A stretch of DNA of 64,000 nucleotides from Vitrella brassicaformis (lineage: Eukaryota; Sar; Vitrellaceae). Positions 11,502 through 24,800 of this stretch are shown piece after piece (position 1 is the stretch's first letter; each line of letters opens with the position of its first letter). A program made the translations under genes and the position numbers. Under the pieces are notes generated by a model. The model saw nothing but the letters and a program-made list of their open reading frames with translations, was not told where the DNA came from and searched no databases. The stretch covers positions 150,470-214,469 of the forward strand of contig CDMY01000007.1 in NCBI GenBank assembly GCA_001179505.1, in the 5' to 3' direction.

Positions 11502-13275
11502 CGCTCACGATGACCTCTCAACCGAAATCCCCTGCGAAGGATTCCCAGGGGAGATCACAGCTCAGGAACCCTTCGTGGACGCGTGGGCGACAGGGGGCCA
11601 ACGCTGGCCGTATGCCAGGAAACATATCTGGGCAATATATATGGACGTTTGCTTCAATTGCAGCACTTTCAGAGAGGTAGTGAGCGTCGGGCATGCATGC
11701 AAACAGGCAACACACACTCCACATATCATGACACGTCTATCCGTCCGTCCGTCACATATACCCATTACCTAGTGAAAACGTCACATACACTCACTCACTG
11801 ATCCACTCACTCACCATCGGGCAGCTAGGGGCCGGCCATTGACGCATCTCCATCGGCCGATACACGCACACTTACTTGACGTATCTGGGCGCCACCAACG
11901 AAGGCAGCACACATCCGTCCATCCACCCGGCCGGCCACCCATGAATGAATGAATGCAGCACGCAGTAAGGACTCTTGTACGTATTGAAGGGAAATATTAC
12001 GATGCACGCAGATAGGCAGGAAGGGGCACACGGACCGAAGACGTGAGTGCGATGACACACACATACACACAGACACGTACACGTGTGCCTACGTGGTTCA
12101 TTCACGAGGGACACCAAAACGTACGTAGGCAGCCGAGTGAGTGAGTCAGCCAGCCAGGGAGGAGTAGAGTAGACAAGTACATTTCTGCAGGGCGGGCAAT
12201 CATAGTGAGTGGGTGGCTGGGTGGGGGGAGGCAGGGAGGGGCCGAGGGACCGAGGGAGGGAAGGTGCCATGAAATACACTATAGGTACGCAGATCCGGCA
12301 ACCGCGCGGTACACCCACCCACCTACCTCGCTGGCCCAATTCTCCTCTCCCTCCCCTCTCCTCTGCCTCTGACCAGCCCCAGGCCAGCACCGCATCCCAT
12401 CCGCACCAAACACCCAAAAAAATCACCGTAGGCAGGCAAGACAAGTGTGAAAAAGTATGAAGTATGCAGGCTTGCCAAGGCAGGTTCATACGTGGGATCG
12501 GTTGCGCCTCCCCACCTCGCTCGACCGTTCGCTCATGGCCGCCCTGCCCTCCCCCAGTTGTCATGGTGGAGCACATGACAAAAAGGATAACAGGAAATGT
12601 TTGCATTCATTGCTCGCTTTAAAGTGCGTGTGGACGGAAAAAAGGGCTGCAAAATCTACATACCACTAACGGGGTTGGGGCAACGGGTGGGTAGCGTGAC
12701 TGACTGACAACGTGAGAGCAGCGCGCAAGAGAGGAAAAGAAGAGAGCTGGCGAGGCGTACGCGGCCATTCACGTATTCGCGACGTGTGTGTGAATCAATC
12801 CTGCCTTCACCTGTGCAAACACAACCAAGACGGCAGCGAGGTGAGGCGAGAGAGAGAGAGAGGTGACAGCGTGGGACGACGAGAAGGCGGGCAGTGGTGG
12901 ATTCGACAAGAGGCAGGAGGGCACGAAGGATCGAGCGATAAATAGCCAGCCATGCACCTTAAAAAATGACTGCGCACCGAATCGCGTCGCTCCCCAAGCC
13001 CCCGACCACCCGCCCTTTTCTCTCCCCCGCCCCTGTGTTGTGTGTATGGTGTGTGTATGTCGAGAGCACAGCTCACAGCATGACAAAATTGCTGTCGCGC
13101 ACGCTTGTATAAGCACCGGACCCCTCGATCCTCCCTCCCTCCCCCTCTGTAAAACGAGTGCATGCCCCGGCCCCGTTTCTGGGTTGTGTGGTTGTGTGAG
13201 TGAGTCACGGACTACGAACCAGCAGAACATGGCGGAGTGTGGCTGCATGTATGTGTCGTGTCTGGCTGAGTGGAC

Positions 13276-13294
13276 GGATGGATGGATGGATGGG
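13276..13294. repeat. GGAT microsatellite
   Basis: Four to five consecutive GGAT units. The same unit recurs at about 13811, 48833 and 56279. Confidence 0.85.
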
Positions 13295-13330
13295 GGTGGG
13301 GGGCATGCAGTGGCGTTGAGACGTGTGTGC

Positions 13331-13362
13331 GCAGGCAGCCAGGCAGCCAGGCAGGCAGGCAG
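13331..13362. repeat. GCAG-type microsatellite
   Basis: Imperfect run of GCAG/CAGC units. The same tetranucleotide dominates other gaps and some introns. Confidence 0.85.
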
Positions 13363-13482
13363 GACACACACAAGGGTAGCGAGTAGTGAGTGAGTGCCAC
13401 GTATTCTAGAAAGTCACCATCACCGGTACGCAGGCCGGCAGGGAGGCAGATGGGATGTGTGCTGACCGTACTGTACACTCGC

Positions 13483-13513
13483 AGCCCGCCCCGCCCCGCC
13501 CCCGCCCCGCCCC
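13483..13513. repeat. CCCCG/CCCGC repeat
   Basis: GC-rich pentameric repeat resembling clustered GC boxes. I see no adjacent gene start that would make it a promoter. Confidence 0.75.
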
Positions 13514-13540
13514 ATGCATCCATCCATCCGCCACTCATTA

Positions 13541-13569
13541 CATCACATCACATGACATCACATCACATG
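13541..13569. repeat. CATCA-type pentamer repeat
   Basis: Repeated CATCACATGA/CATCACATCA units in a short block. Confidence 0.8.
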
Positions 13570-14437
13570 ACGTCGCATCGCATTCACCGACACGAGCGAC
13601 ACAACACACGGCCGGCCATGCGGCGGATCGATCTCGATCGATTCGAGTGAGTATACCCTTAAATGCACAAACAGCCAGCCAGCCAGCAGCAACCCACGTG
13701 TTAGGTACACAGATTCACACGTAAAGAAATACAAAAGCAGGAAGGCACAAGTGGGGGAGTAGTGAGTCAGTGAGGGAAGCGAGAAAGGAACGTGTGGGTG
13801 TGTAATGCCTGGATGGATGGATGTGTGTGTGTGTGTGTGGGCGGTGTGTATGGGTGTGTGTATTCCTGAATCGACGCACCTTGAGCACCGAAAAGGAGAG
13901 AGCGAGTAGGAAGGCAAGCAGACAAGACAGCCATGCAAGCAGGCAGACGTGCTCCGTACGCAACAACAAACGCACCTGCAGGAGCATTGTACAAAATGCC
14001 AAAGGAGCGACAATCCCAACCACCCTCCCTCCCACACACGAGACGGCCTTCTCTTCCTTCCTTCCTCCCCTCCCCAGCCCCATTCCTTCCAAACCGGCCT
14101 TACAAAACACTCATAATCCGTCCGTCATTACAGCTTGCATTCACCGGCCGACAGAGAGACAGAGAGACAGGCAGACAGACAGACAGACAAGGCAGCCTAC
14201 GGACATGTCTGTCTGCCAGGCCGCTCGTCGCACCAAATAAACTTGCAGCGAACCCACCCAATCACTCACTCAGTCGGACCCTTTACCGCCCCACAGCACA
14301 CACCAACAGCCCGCCCGCCCACCCACCACCGGCCCTTCTTACCCATAATTCGTCCCAGCACAGCGGCAGCCAGCAGCGTCGACCGAGGGAGGCCGGCCGT
14401 CCATCCAGCCAGCAATCGACACACTCAAGCATGCACG

Positions 14438-14470
14438 TGTGTATGTGTGTATGTGTGTATGTGTGTATGT
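14438..14470. repeat. GTGTGTAT octamer repeat
   Basis: About four copies of an 8-base unit in perfect tandem. Confidence 0.85.
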
Positions 14471-14685
14471 ATTTCCGTACTGGTTGCTTGGTCTAGTAAG
14501 TGAGACAGACGTAGCCCCTGACTGACCCCCACCCCCGATAAGCGAACAGGCGAGACCAAGAGAGGCAGGCGAGAGCGAGCTGACTCTCTCCCGCCACACT
14601 ACGCAAGGAAAGAAGGAAGGGCAACAGTGTGTGTATGCGTGTGTGTGTATGTTAGTGTAAACATGACTGACACACGTGACATAGA

Positions 14686-14729
14686 CAGGCAGGCAGGCAG
14701 GCAGGCAGACAGAGAGGCAGGCAGGCAGC
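14686..14729. repeat. GGCA microsatellite
   Basis: Long run of GGCA units interrupted once by GACAGAGA. Confidence 0.85.
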
Positions 14730-14820
14730 CACCCCATGCGGCTCCAGCCATGACATGACGGCTAGAGCCCCGCGGGCAGACAGACAAAAAAGGCCCCCCT
14801 GTCTGTCGTGTCCCACATGC

Positions 14821-16527
14821 TCACTGTCTGGTGTCGTATGAGTTGACGTGGTGTGTGTCCTGCATGGATGGCACGTCGCTCCTCGTGTCGGTGCCGCCGC
14901 CCACTGTGGTGTTGGCCCCCCCTGTTGAGACGTTCTCGGGGTCGCCCGTGCCCTCGGCGTTGATGGAGGCCGCCGTGATCTGCACGCGGTCGGGGTCCTC
15001 GTCTTTGCACCACCTGACCCTCCGGCCCTCGGCCCACTCGCCCACACGCCTCTCGCCCTTGGCTGCACATGTTGAACAGGGAGAGGAAAACGTGACGGCC
15101 GCTCTCGTGTGTCCTCTTGTCCATTTCATATGTACCTGTGGTGTAGATCCCTCTCCCGTGCTGCTTGCCGTTGCGCCATCCCCCCACATACTTGCGGCCA
15201 TCCGGCCATGTGAATGTACCCTGAACAGGCAGGCAGGCAGGCAGGCAACATAAGAGAGGAAGGTGGTCGCACTGGCCGTGACTGCGTGTGTCATGTCATT
15301 GGTTGCTTACGATTCCCTCCTTTTGGTCGTTTTCGTACTGTCCCGAGTAGGATCTGCCGTCGGCCCACGTGAAGGTGCCCTCGCCGTGCATGCGGTTCTT
15401 CTTCCACTGGCCGTCGTACTTGCGACCGTCAGACCACTTGTACACGCCCCTACCCTCAATGTCGTTGTCGTAGAAGCCGCCGTCATACACAGAACCCTAA
15501 GGGACACAACCCCCACACCAACACACAGAGGAGGGACGGATGGTCGATTGCTGGGTGTCGTGTGCGTGTGTGTGTTTTGCTCACGTCTGCCCATGAGAAG
15601 GTGCCCTCTCCGTGTTTCCTTCCGTGCGAGTACTGCCCCTGGTACTTGGCGCCGTCTGGCCACTCCTCAACGCCTCTCCCGTGCTGCTTGTCCGATTGCC
15701 ACTGACCCTCGTACCTAGGGAGGCGACACATCAGTCAGCAATACAATACAGGTGTGTTGTGTACATGAATGACATACTTGGATCCGTCTGCGTGTTGGTA
15801 GAGCCCGTATCCGTGTGCCTTGTCTTCAAACCACTCCCCCTCATACACGTCACCATCAACTGAGCGATTTAACCATCAGACCAGACCCACCAAACAACGG
15901 CAGGCAGGGAGAGGTCGGGTCGGCTGTGGGAACGTTTTCTACCTACTTGTGTGCCCTGCCTGCGTGTGAGTTACCCACCGTGAACGAATTTGCCGTGTCC
16001 CTGTGCCTTGTCGTTGGCCCACTGCCCTTCGTACATGGCCCCGTCAGCCCACGTCTGGACACCAAAACCATCACGAAGGTCACCCTGAATGAAGCAACCA
16101 CACGACACACACACACACACGGAGAGAGAGAGAAGCAGTCACGCATGGCGTGTGGGTGCGTGTATCGGCACCACATTTGGGTCAGCGAGCCACTGTCCCT
16201 TGTAGACGGCCCCGTTGTCGAAGGTCATCTCCTTGAACACCCGCGGGCCGCTCGTGCCGTGGGTGGCGCTGCCCACCGGCGTGTGATTGCCACTCAACGG
16301 ACCTCCATTCAGCCGACCAGACATCAGTGCGCCGTCGGCCCCTCGAGCCGACTTCATCGCCTCAACCTGACGAAAACACCACCCACAGACACACATTCAA
16401 CAGATCATCTCAGACAAGAGCGCGTGTGTGTGTGCGCTGTGGTTGTCTTGACTTTGCGCACCTCGGGGTGGACGGGCTCATCGACGAGGTCCCCCGCGAG
16501 GCCTCGCGGACACGCGCAGTTCCCCAT
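14821..16527 (-). CDS. MORN-repeat protein with N-terminal MGNC acylation motif
   Basis: MORN repeats (about 23 residues, YEGQW/G.G) bind membranes or act as scaffolds. Start ATG 16527 gives [22 protein letters not shown], spliced in phase to [19 protein letters not shown]. The exons that follow carry at least eight MORN units, including [102 protein letters not shown] and [16 protein letters not shown]. The C-terminus is polar ([20 protein letters not shown]) and ends SYDTRQ, with the stop at 14823-14821. Gly2 plus Cys4 fits N-myristoylation with palmitoylation, predicting membrane attachment. The gene is divergent from the sugar transporter. In alveolates such proteins often sit at the pellicle or basal complex; that location is inferred. 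Confidence 0.88.
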
Positions 16528-16895
16528 GCCTTGGCCTCGCTCCCCAACGCAACAAAAGACACCACGCGCCCTGCTGACGCGAGCGAGGCTGCTGCACCAG
16601 CAGTAACCAGCCGCCGAGGGGGCAACTCACCTCCCGCCGCACGACCGTCTCTTTGAGCCGTGGTCAACTCGCCTCGTCCCTCTCCGGCAGCCCCAGGGGA
16701 AACAACCTCCGATTTGCCTGCAGATCGGGGGCCCTGATTTGAAGATCAGCGTACCCGCCAGCCTGATGTGACTTAGGAAGCCTGGCTCGGCCTGCCTCGC
16801 GCTGAAATTCCCTTGCCAAAGATGCGAGCTAGAGGCTCGCAGATCTTCATAACTCAAAGGGAAAGCCTTGGAGAGCCAGTTGAGGCAACAGCGTC
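16528..16895. promoter_or_regulatory. Shared 5' region between MORN and transporter genes
   Basis: About 370 bases between divergent starts. The stretch is non-repetitive, unlike most gaps. Minus-strand open frames across it have no ATG-supported splice into MORN that improves the model. Confidence 0.35.
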
Positions 16896-18495
16896 ATGCT
16901 GAGACCGTCTCATCGTCAGACTGGCAAGGACAGCAGAATGAGTTTCACCGAGACGGACCCTCTTATTGCACGGCAAGAGGTGGGCAGTGATGCTCAGCTG
17001 AAGGCGAAAGAGCCGAGAGTGTGGCTGTTGCACCGCCCTCTGCCCTACTACCATGAGCCGAGGCCATCGGAGGAGAGAGGCCCTTTCGGGCTGCCGTCGC
17101 TCGCTGCAATGGAAGGCTTCTTGTCCTGTCTGCTCTACTTCTTGGTCTCGCTGAGCATTACTCTGTTCAACAAGACCGTCTTGTCAACGTACCATTTCAG
17201 GTGACAAAGCGAGGAGAACACACGGCAAGGCAATGAACCACTGGTGGCGATTATATTGTGTCTGTCTGTCTGTCTGTGTTGATTGTGGGTCAGATTCGTG
17301 ACTGTCCTATTGCTAGTGCAGACGCTTGTGACGGTTGGTATCGTGCTAGTCGCGAGAGCGATTCACGTCGTCGACTACCCTCAACTGACGCTGAGGAGAG
17401 CGTGGCAGCTCATGCCTCTCTCCGTGTTCAACCTCGGCCGCATTCTCACCTCGCTTGGCTCACTCTCGCATCTCAACGTGCCCACAAACAGTGCCATCCT
17501 ACGGTGGGCCGGGCAGGGGAGTTCACGCGGGTTGTGCCGCTTGGTAGATGGATGCACTGCTGGCTTGTTCGGGTGTGCAGCTCTGGGACACTCGTCGTGG
17601 TGGTGGCGGAGTGGTGCTGGTTCGGGTGGATCCCATCAACACTCATCTTCATGTCTGTCGTCATGCAAGTGATTGGCGCTGGACTTGCTTCATGGTATGA
17701 CCTTCACTTTGTCGCCATCGGGTGCGCCCTTGCGATGGGCTGCAACTTCTTCGCTGCCGGTACGTGACGAGCAGGCCATAGACGCACACGGCGACTTGGG
17801 TGTTTGTCTGTCTGTGTCCTTCTCAGGTTATCAAGTACAAATGAAGGCCGACCTGACGTCCCAAGCGGGCAGAAGAGAGAACATCATCAGCTTGCTCATG
17901 TACCAGTCGCTCTTATCCCTTCCACCACTCTTCGTCTGGTCACTCGTCGGAGGCGATTTGCTCCATGCCTGGCGGTTTGGGCCTCTCTGGACCGACGCTG
18001 GCTTTCAGCTGTGCCTCTTCTCCTCCTCGACGCTTGCAGCCCTACTCAACTTCAGCAACATGCTCGCATGTCGGTACACGAGCCCCCTGTCTGTCACCGT
18101 CACCAGCAACCTGAAGTCCATCGCTGCCGACGTCTTGGGCGTGTTTCTGTTCCCTGATGTCACCCTCAGTGTCGGGTACGTTCAAAGATACATACAACAA
18201 ATAGACAGAGTCCATTTAAATTACACGTGTTGACGTACGTGTCTCACACACTTGACATATGTCCACACGCGCCGGCAGGTATGTGGCCGGTGTTTTTCTT
18301 TCTGCCGGCGGCGCCTTCTGGTTCGGTCTCATCAAGACAATGGAAAGCAAGAGGGCAAACACAAAAAGGGCAGAAGACAGCAGCGATAGGAGGCAGAGCA
18401 GCGCCGACACAAACGTGGAGGACTCGTCTGTGTCCGGGGAGTGTGAGAGCACGGCGAGAGAAAAGGACGCCATGAACAGCCAACAAGGGGGATAG
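16896..18495 (+). CDS. Nucleotide-sugar transporter, SLC35/DMT superfamily
   Basis: Predicted Golgi/ER antiporter moving a nucleotide sugar into the lumen. ATGs are at 16896 and, in frame, 16938 (MSFTETDPLIARQ); the longer form is given. Exon 1 ends ...SLSITLFNKTVLSTYHFR, the usual first membrane helix. Exon 2 holds FVTVLLLVQTLVTVGIVLV and LGSLSHLNVPTNSAILR, resembling the SLNVPMFTALRR motif of GDP-mannose and UDP-sugar carriers. It splices at CG|C into SGTLVVVVAEWCWFGWIPS. Later exons have YQVQMKADLTSQ, ACRYTSPLSVTVTSNLKSI and GVFLFPDVTLSVG|YVAGVFLSAGGAFWFG. About ten membrane helices are expected. The C-terminal tail is long, hydrophilic and Ser/Asp-rich. The substrate cannot be read from the sequence, though the SLC35D/VRG4-like branch is the closest resemblance. 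An acidic dileucine-like ETDPLI lies at the N-terminus. Confidence 0.85.
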
Positions 18496-18850
18496 ACAGC
18501 CGAGGCAGGAGAGAGAGAGAGAAAGTCAAGGCATGAGCAAGACACTCAGACAGCCCTCCGCCCAAGGGGATGCGAGAAGAAAAACGGGCGGAAACACAAA
18601 GAGAGACGATGGGGATATATATGGAATAGTCAGGGCGTCCGACGGCTATGTGCATACCATGGATTCTTGTGTACATTGATGTCAAAATACGTGTGTGTAC
18701 ACAACAAAGAAGGGTCACAGAAAATGTTGGGCATACTGGAGGGCACATTCACATTCACGTCGACATGGACAAAACCTCCTGTCAGCTCGTCAGCCGACAG
18801 GAGACACTGCATTCACAAATCTGCGATGAGAAACCACCCGTCATTCCCCC
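18496..18850. other. Short convergent gap
   Basis: Between the transporter stop (+) and the VPS13-like stop (-). It has a GAGAGAGAGAGAAAG tract near 18510 and otherwise nothing coding. Confidence 0.5.
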
Positions 18851-21800
18851 TCACTGCTCCCTGCGCATCCCTGCAGGCGCAGTCGCATCGGCATCATGGC
18901 CAAACCCAGCCCCCATCCCCAACCCGCGTCCTTGCTCAGCTTCCACATCCGACTGCTCCAAGTAAACCATCCCTCCGTCATTCAGGCGGCGTTCGCCCGA
19001 GTGCCGCTGCTCCTGGTACCGTGTGAACTGGCTGGCCTCGCCCAACAAAACGTTGGAAATGCCCTCACACACGGAGGCGGCGAAGTTAAGCGATCCGAAA
19101 ATGGGCGAGATGGCACAGCGGAAGACACACCAGACGAGCAGCAAGAAGGCAATTGTATGGCCCTCGCCACTGAGCAAGGAGCGAACGACACACGAGGGTC
19201 AGCATGTCGTCGGGCAATGCACGTTGTATTGTGTCTCCACCTGTATATCGCATCGAGTGGCCACTGGATCAAGTCCTTCCATGGCGTGACTAAGGTGTCC
19301 CGAACAAAACCGCTGAGGCCCTTCCACAGGCCGTCCAGGAAGCCGTCGGCACGCGGTCGTGACCCGCCCAACATCTTGTGAAGAGCATTGAAGAAGGTGA
19401 ACAAACTCTGGAACACACCGCCGATAACGTGAGTGGTGAACCTGGGACAGAGACAGCAGAGACAGAGGGTGGGGTGAAGCGAGGGTATCCCAAGTCTCCG
19501 TTACTTGTAGAATCCATTGTTGAGGCCCCCAATGACGCTGTCGACGCATTCCATGGAGCAATTCGGGTGTGCTCGCCACGCCACGTACGGCTCGACAAAT
19601 AGTGCGATCACCCCATCAATCAGGCCCTTCACCACAGCCAAGAACGATCCAAATCCCACGGTGGGCAGCGAATTGCGGACCATCTGACCAGCGGTGACAT
19701 AGAGATTTTCAAAAGACGCTGCTTTAGGGGTTCTGTTTACCTGCTGGAAGTAGGCATTGCTCAGTTTCTGCGAGATGACCCCCCACGGCGCCACGACATG
19801 GAACCTCCTCTCCTGTCTGAAATAGATGGCCATGTTGGGCGTGTCCACCGGCAACGCGTCCAGCAATTGCAGAATTTGCCATGCCGACCCTGTGAATCCC
19901 TCCCCGGGCCCAGACCCCCCACCCATCGCCTGCAGATGGTGACGTGCGGCTTTCGATGCCCCAACACCCAAAGTGGGGCTGTGGGCAGGCATCCCGGCCC
20001 CTTTTTCTGCCAGCTGTTTCGCCCGTCCTCTCCCGGTCGGTAGCGTGTCAGCTGCTTTCTTGACCGTTCGCGCAATGGCTGCACCTGAGGCCTTGACTGC
20101 GTTGCCCTTGGCGGAACGGGTGGAAGTAAGCAGCCGCCTGTCGGAGGAGCGGATGGTGCACCGCACTTGGATTGAATGAATCTGCAGTTCCTTGACGTAG
20201 ACCGGACGAGAGTAGGCCTGACCGATCTCTAGGCGCCTGCACGAGTACGACACGCCAGACATAGATACTCTCCTGCCTGTTCGAAAGCGCCGCTTACTTG
20301 GGCCTTGGCATGGCGATCATCTGGCCCATGACGACAGTGACGTCATCAAAAGCCCTCGACGCAGGACACCGCAGTGGCACCCCTCCCATGGGGCCCTTGG
20401 CCTCCCTCCTTTCGTCGCGACGAAAGGACAGGGACGTCGTCTCGCTTGTCGGACTCGTGCCAGGCTTTGGCAGAGACGTTGTACTGAATGCCGGCAAGAT
20501 GGTGTCTGGTGTGGGGGGTTGCTGAAGGGATGGAACAGTGTCAGTGTCGGCGACTGCGGTGTAGTCCAGCAGTTGCCGTGTCTCCCGCTGCATGAGGGAC
20601 AAGAGGTGCATTACCACACCCATCTCGACATTCAGACCGAAAGGGGCGATCTGGACCTCCACATTCTCATATGTGGGTGCCCTCGTTGCATCCACGAGCT
20701 CTTTCTTGAAGCGCAAGAAAAAGAAATGGCTGGCTTCATTGACTCTCTGCCGCCAAGCCAGCAGAACGGGGATCTCGTTAGGCAACTGACGGTGCAATAT
20801 CACGGGCAAGTCCCCAGGCACAAAGTGGTCCAGATGGAGATTCGAGAAGGAAAACTCCAACTCAAGCGAGTCGCCCCGGATGCCAGGTGGGGAAGGGGAG
20901 GGACCCCGGGGCGCCTCGCTTGGTGCTGACGGAAGCGGAGGTAGGGTGAGACGCTTCACTGTTGAGCGACCGGCGGATGTGATCAGGGTGAAAGAGAGAG
21001 ACATGTCCTGAATGTGGGCTGTCAAGACCTGTGTGGCAGAAAGAAAATGTACATAGCATGAAGGACTCTCAAACGATGTCTTTTTGTCTGGCGCACTTCT
21101 TCGTGCTGATGTATCCAGGCCACAGTGACCTTCGACACCTTGACCGAGCCCATCAACTTGTGCGCCCTTTGTCTCCCCATTGTCTCCTTGTCATCATCAT
21201 CTTGGTCAACATGATTGGCGCCGACCGCTTTCTGTCTGTCTCTGATACACTCGGCAGCCTCTTTTGTCTCGGTCACTGTCAGCACTCGAGTGCCCTTGGC
21301 GTCAACCGTCAAAGCCACATACAGCTTTCCTTTGCGGCGCTTCTGAGCGCGTGACGGAAAGAGGTCGCGAGAGCCTGACCATTGAATATGAGGAACGAAG
21401 CGCTGGGCTGCTGCGGGCCGAGAGGGGGCAAAGCGGCTCGACCGCTCTTGCAGCGAGCCTTGAGTGGCAAGTTGCTTGACTTGCGGGGACCCATCAGCAG
21501 CTGTCACGCCGTTATCTGGCCTGTCGTCCGTCAGAGTAGAGCTGCTGAGGTGTGTTCGTCTCGTGGACATCCATCCAGGCCCCGGAGCCCCGGCGGTAGC
21601 GGGGCTGGCGACAGGCGACAGTTCGTCCGGGCCTGCCTCTTCCTCCGTGTCGTCCTTCATGAGCGAGCCACTCCGGTTTGTCAAAGCGTCCTCGCCATGC
21701 AGGCCTTGCGGGTAGATCAAATCCGAGGCGGCATGCTGTGGCCGCGCTGCAGACCCTGCCCCCCTCCTCTGCATGCGCTTGGCACTCGGCAGGTCAAAGT

Positions 21801-24800
21801 CCAGGATAGAGACATGCTCCTCGACGGTGACCAGCGAGAAGAACTCCCACTTGACTTTCTTGTTGCAATCCTTGACCCTCAGCGCCACCTTTGCCTTGCT
21901 CGCGTGTAGCCTGGTCTTGCGCTCGTCCAGCTCGTCTTCGGGTGTGAGAACGACGCTGCTCCTGCCAGGTAGGTCGAAGACCCGCTCGCTGGGGGGCGGA
22001 TCGGAACGGGCCGTGGAGAACGAGAGAGCGTAACTGAAGACACAATCGAGACATATGGATGTGCGTGACAGAAGCAAAGCACCAACTGCCGCACTTACTC
22101 TGTGAGGTTTCTGAGTTTGAAGGTCGGGTAGAGTGGGATAGACAGGACAACAAAGTAGCCGTTGAAGACATACGGCACCGCCGACCGATTCCCAAACTCT
22201 CCGCTGACGATGTCCACCTGTATGAGAGTCCGTTTTGTCGCATCCTCTGCTTGTGCCTCGCCCATTTGCCGACTTATCAGTGAGCCACAGTATCTTCTGA
22301 AGGTCCGGTCATCGACGATCGATGCCTCCATATTGAATTTGAACTGGAACGATGCGGGCACACTCGGAGGGGGCAGTGAGAAGGCCGGCGTCGCCATCTG
22401 CAGTTGCGGCGAATATAAGAAGACTTTTCCGCCACCACCAAGCTCCCCATGGAATGCCAGACTTGAGTGTGGTGCCAGATATCCTTCGGGTCCTTGCAGT
22501 CTGGCGTCTGTGGCTGACTCATGCTCCGACGTGCTCTTGACGACCACCCGAGCGTGATGTCCGCCTGCAGGCACGCTTTTTGACGCAGGTAGGCGCGGTG
22601 TCGCGCCGGCGGGGGCCGGGGATTCGGACCCTGAGGCCGAGAATATTTGCACAGGGAAGGGCAGCTTGGACTGGAAGACAAAACGGTCGATAAAGCTGAC
22701 CACTTTGCTGAGGGAGAACGGGGGATCGGCGTACCGCACACATACGCCAAGCGTCACTTTGACTGAGTCAGGGACAGTCGGGATGGTGGGTGATGGCTGA
22801 GGGAGGGGGAATGGCAGAGAGAGAGGGCTGACGCCGACGGATGGCACAGCTGAAGGGGCCATGCTCTGTTCGCGTGTCTCGCTGCCGTGATGCTCCATGA
22901 AGGTTGTCGGATAATCTCCGGTCTCCATCAGCCGATCCACAGCAGCATCAACCGCCGGCCATGACACCAAATCAAGATCGATCGCCTCTTCTGCCTTCTC
23001 AACTGTGACTGACGGTACGACGGCCACTGTTGCATCTTCCGATCCTCGCCCTTCCCGTCCCACCGGTCTGCGTGGCTGCTTCGTCCTCTTTGCTGCCACG
23101 AAAGCGGATCCAGGCCTTTTCCTCTTCGCCAATGCCTCCCGGGGCCGGAAGCTGTAGACAGTGCCTGCGTAGCGCGCCAGCTGCTGATTGGAATGTCTGT
23201 GCGGATTGGATCTGAAGACCCTCTTGCTCAGGGCGGAAATTGGCTTGAGCGGAGCGAACGACCGTTTAGGCGGGACGGCTGTCTCGTCAGAGTCGCTCGA
23301 CGACTGGGCGTCGTGAGAATGAGAAGAGGCGGACTCTGAAGAGATAAGAGAATCAAGGAATCTGGAAGCTGGTGCGGACGGCCGTGGCTTACTGTCTTGT
23401 GCGACTGTGTCCACAGTGACGTCTGCAAGTGGTTTCATGACGAGCTGAAGAGTGTCTCGCGTGAGGGTCGGATTGATGAGGTCCAAACTCCTGCTGTAGC
23501 CGCTGCCGAGCACACACGATTCGCCTTGCTCATACTGCATCGCCCGCACACGCACCGACCTGCATCCAAACAAGCCGATTCTCAACCATCAGATTCTCTC
23601 CAGATGTCAACGCACCGCACTTCTTCTTCAGTTGTGTACAGTCGGCAGTGTGGCGGAATGACCATGCTGTTGCACGACAGCGCAACATCCGTCACGTTCT
23701 CGATGAAGAAGGGCATGTAAAGAGTTACGACACGACTGCAAGGCCGACAGACAGCAACACAATGCCTGTGCGCCCATTGCTGGTATCGTTGACTGTTCCT
23801 ACCGTGTAGCTTCCATGGCGATCTGCATACGCTTGTAAGAGCACAGCTTCAGCTGTCGGCCGACTTTGTCCCGAGACTCGTACCTGACCAGATGACACAT
23901 AATAGAGCACAGACCGCGACTCATCAGCTTCATCATCGCTCACGCAATGAGCGGCCGATCGTGATCTCGCAGCACTCCTTCCAGTGATCCCGCCCTCTGC
24001 CTCAGCGGAAGAGTCCTCGTCAGTGTCTCATACTTGGGCATCACCAGATACGTCTTGGCTGACACGTACAGGTCTGTTGTCGTCTTGCGACGAGGGGGCG
24101 AAGGCACATGATCTCCTTCATCCTCTTTGCCGTCTGTCGCTTCCATCTTGGGCTGAGGGACCCCTGCATTGCCATCAAGTGGGGCGCCATGAATTGACAC
24201 TTTTAGCCACGCTTGGCGGCGAGACAACGGAATGGCCTGCGACAGCAAAACAAGCACAGTCAGACAGAATACGACAGCGAGTGTTGCTTACCCATATCTG
24301 GTCCGGTCCCAGCTTCTTGACGATCTTTCTCTCCCCGATCAGTGAGATGGCGTCTCTCAAATGCGTCGGTGCCTTGGAGACGTCGGGCCCCTTCATCCTG
24401 TTGCTGCGCCGAATGAGAAACGAGGGCATTGGCGCATTGCTGGTCTTTGCCGTCGGAGACATGGAGTGGGGAGAGGTGATATGCAGTGAATGCCGTCCAG
24501 CCCGTGGCTTCTCTGTCACGGCTTTCTCGGGCTGCTCCTCCGTCCCCGCCACGGATTCTTCTTCGTTGACGCGTGGAAGGGCAGTGGTGGATGCGAGCTG
24601 GCCTCGGCTGGAATCCTTGACAGGCGCCAACTGATCAAGGAACAATTGAAATAAGAGAAAGATGAAAACAAATGCATTTTGTGTACCTCCAGCGTGATTG
24701 GAAAGGGAAGAGCATTCTTGACGGCAATGAAAGGTTCGATGCGGATGACATACTTGTGCGCTATCTGAAAGACCCAAGACAACTCAGTCCAACATGCTGT

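Larger units (their letters stand above)
11502..14820. other. 3.3-kb repeat-rich intergenic region
   Basis: Lies between two minus-strand genes: upstream of the membrane-protein start and downstream of the MORN gene stop. Open frames here are low-complexity (poly-Pro/Ser/Thr/His from microsatellites) and show no consistent splice structure. It contains many short tandem tracts listed separately. I see no tRNA cloverleaf or rRNA. It probably holds the promoter of the membrane-protein gene, the MORN gene 3' UTR, and possibly an undetected noncoding transcript. Confidence 0.55.

Noticed and set aside
11872-12606. Minus-strand 244-codon ORF
   Set aside because: Composition follows local microsatellites (Pro/Thr/Cys/Trp runs) and it has no domain or splice context.
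13331-14729. CRISPR-like direct repeats
   Set aside because: The units are 4-8-base microsatellites without unique spacers, and the sequence is eukaryotic.
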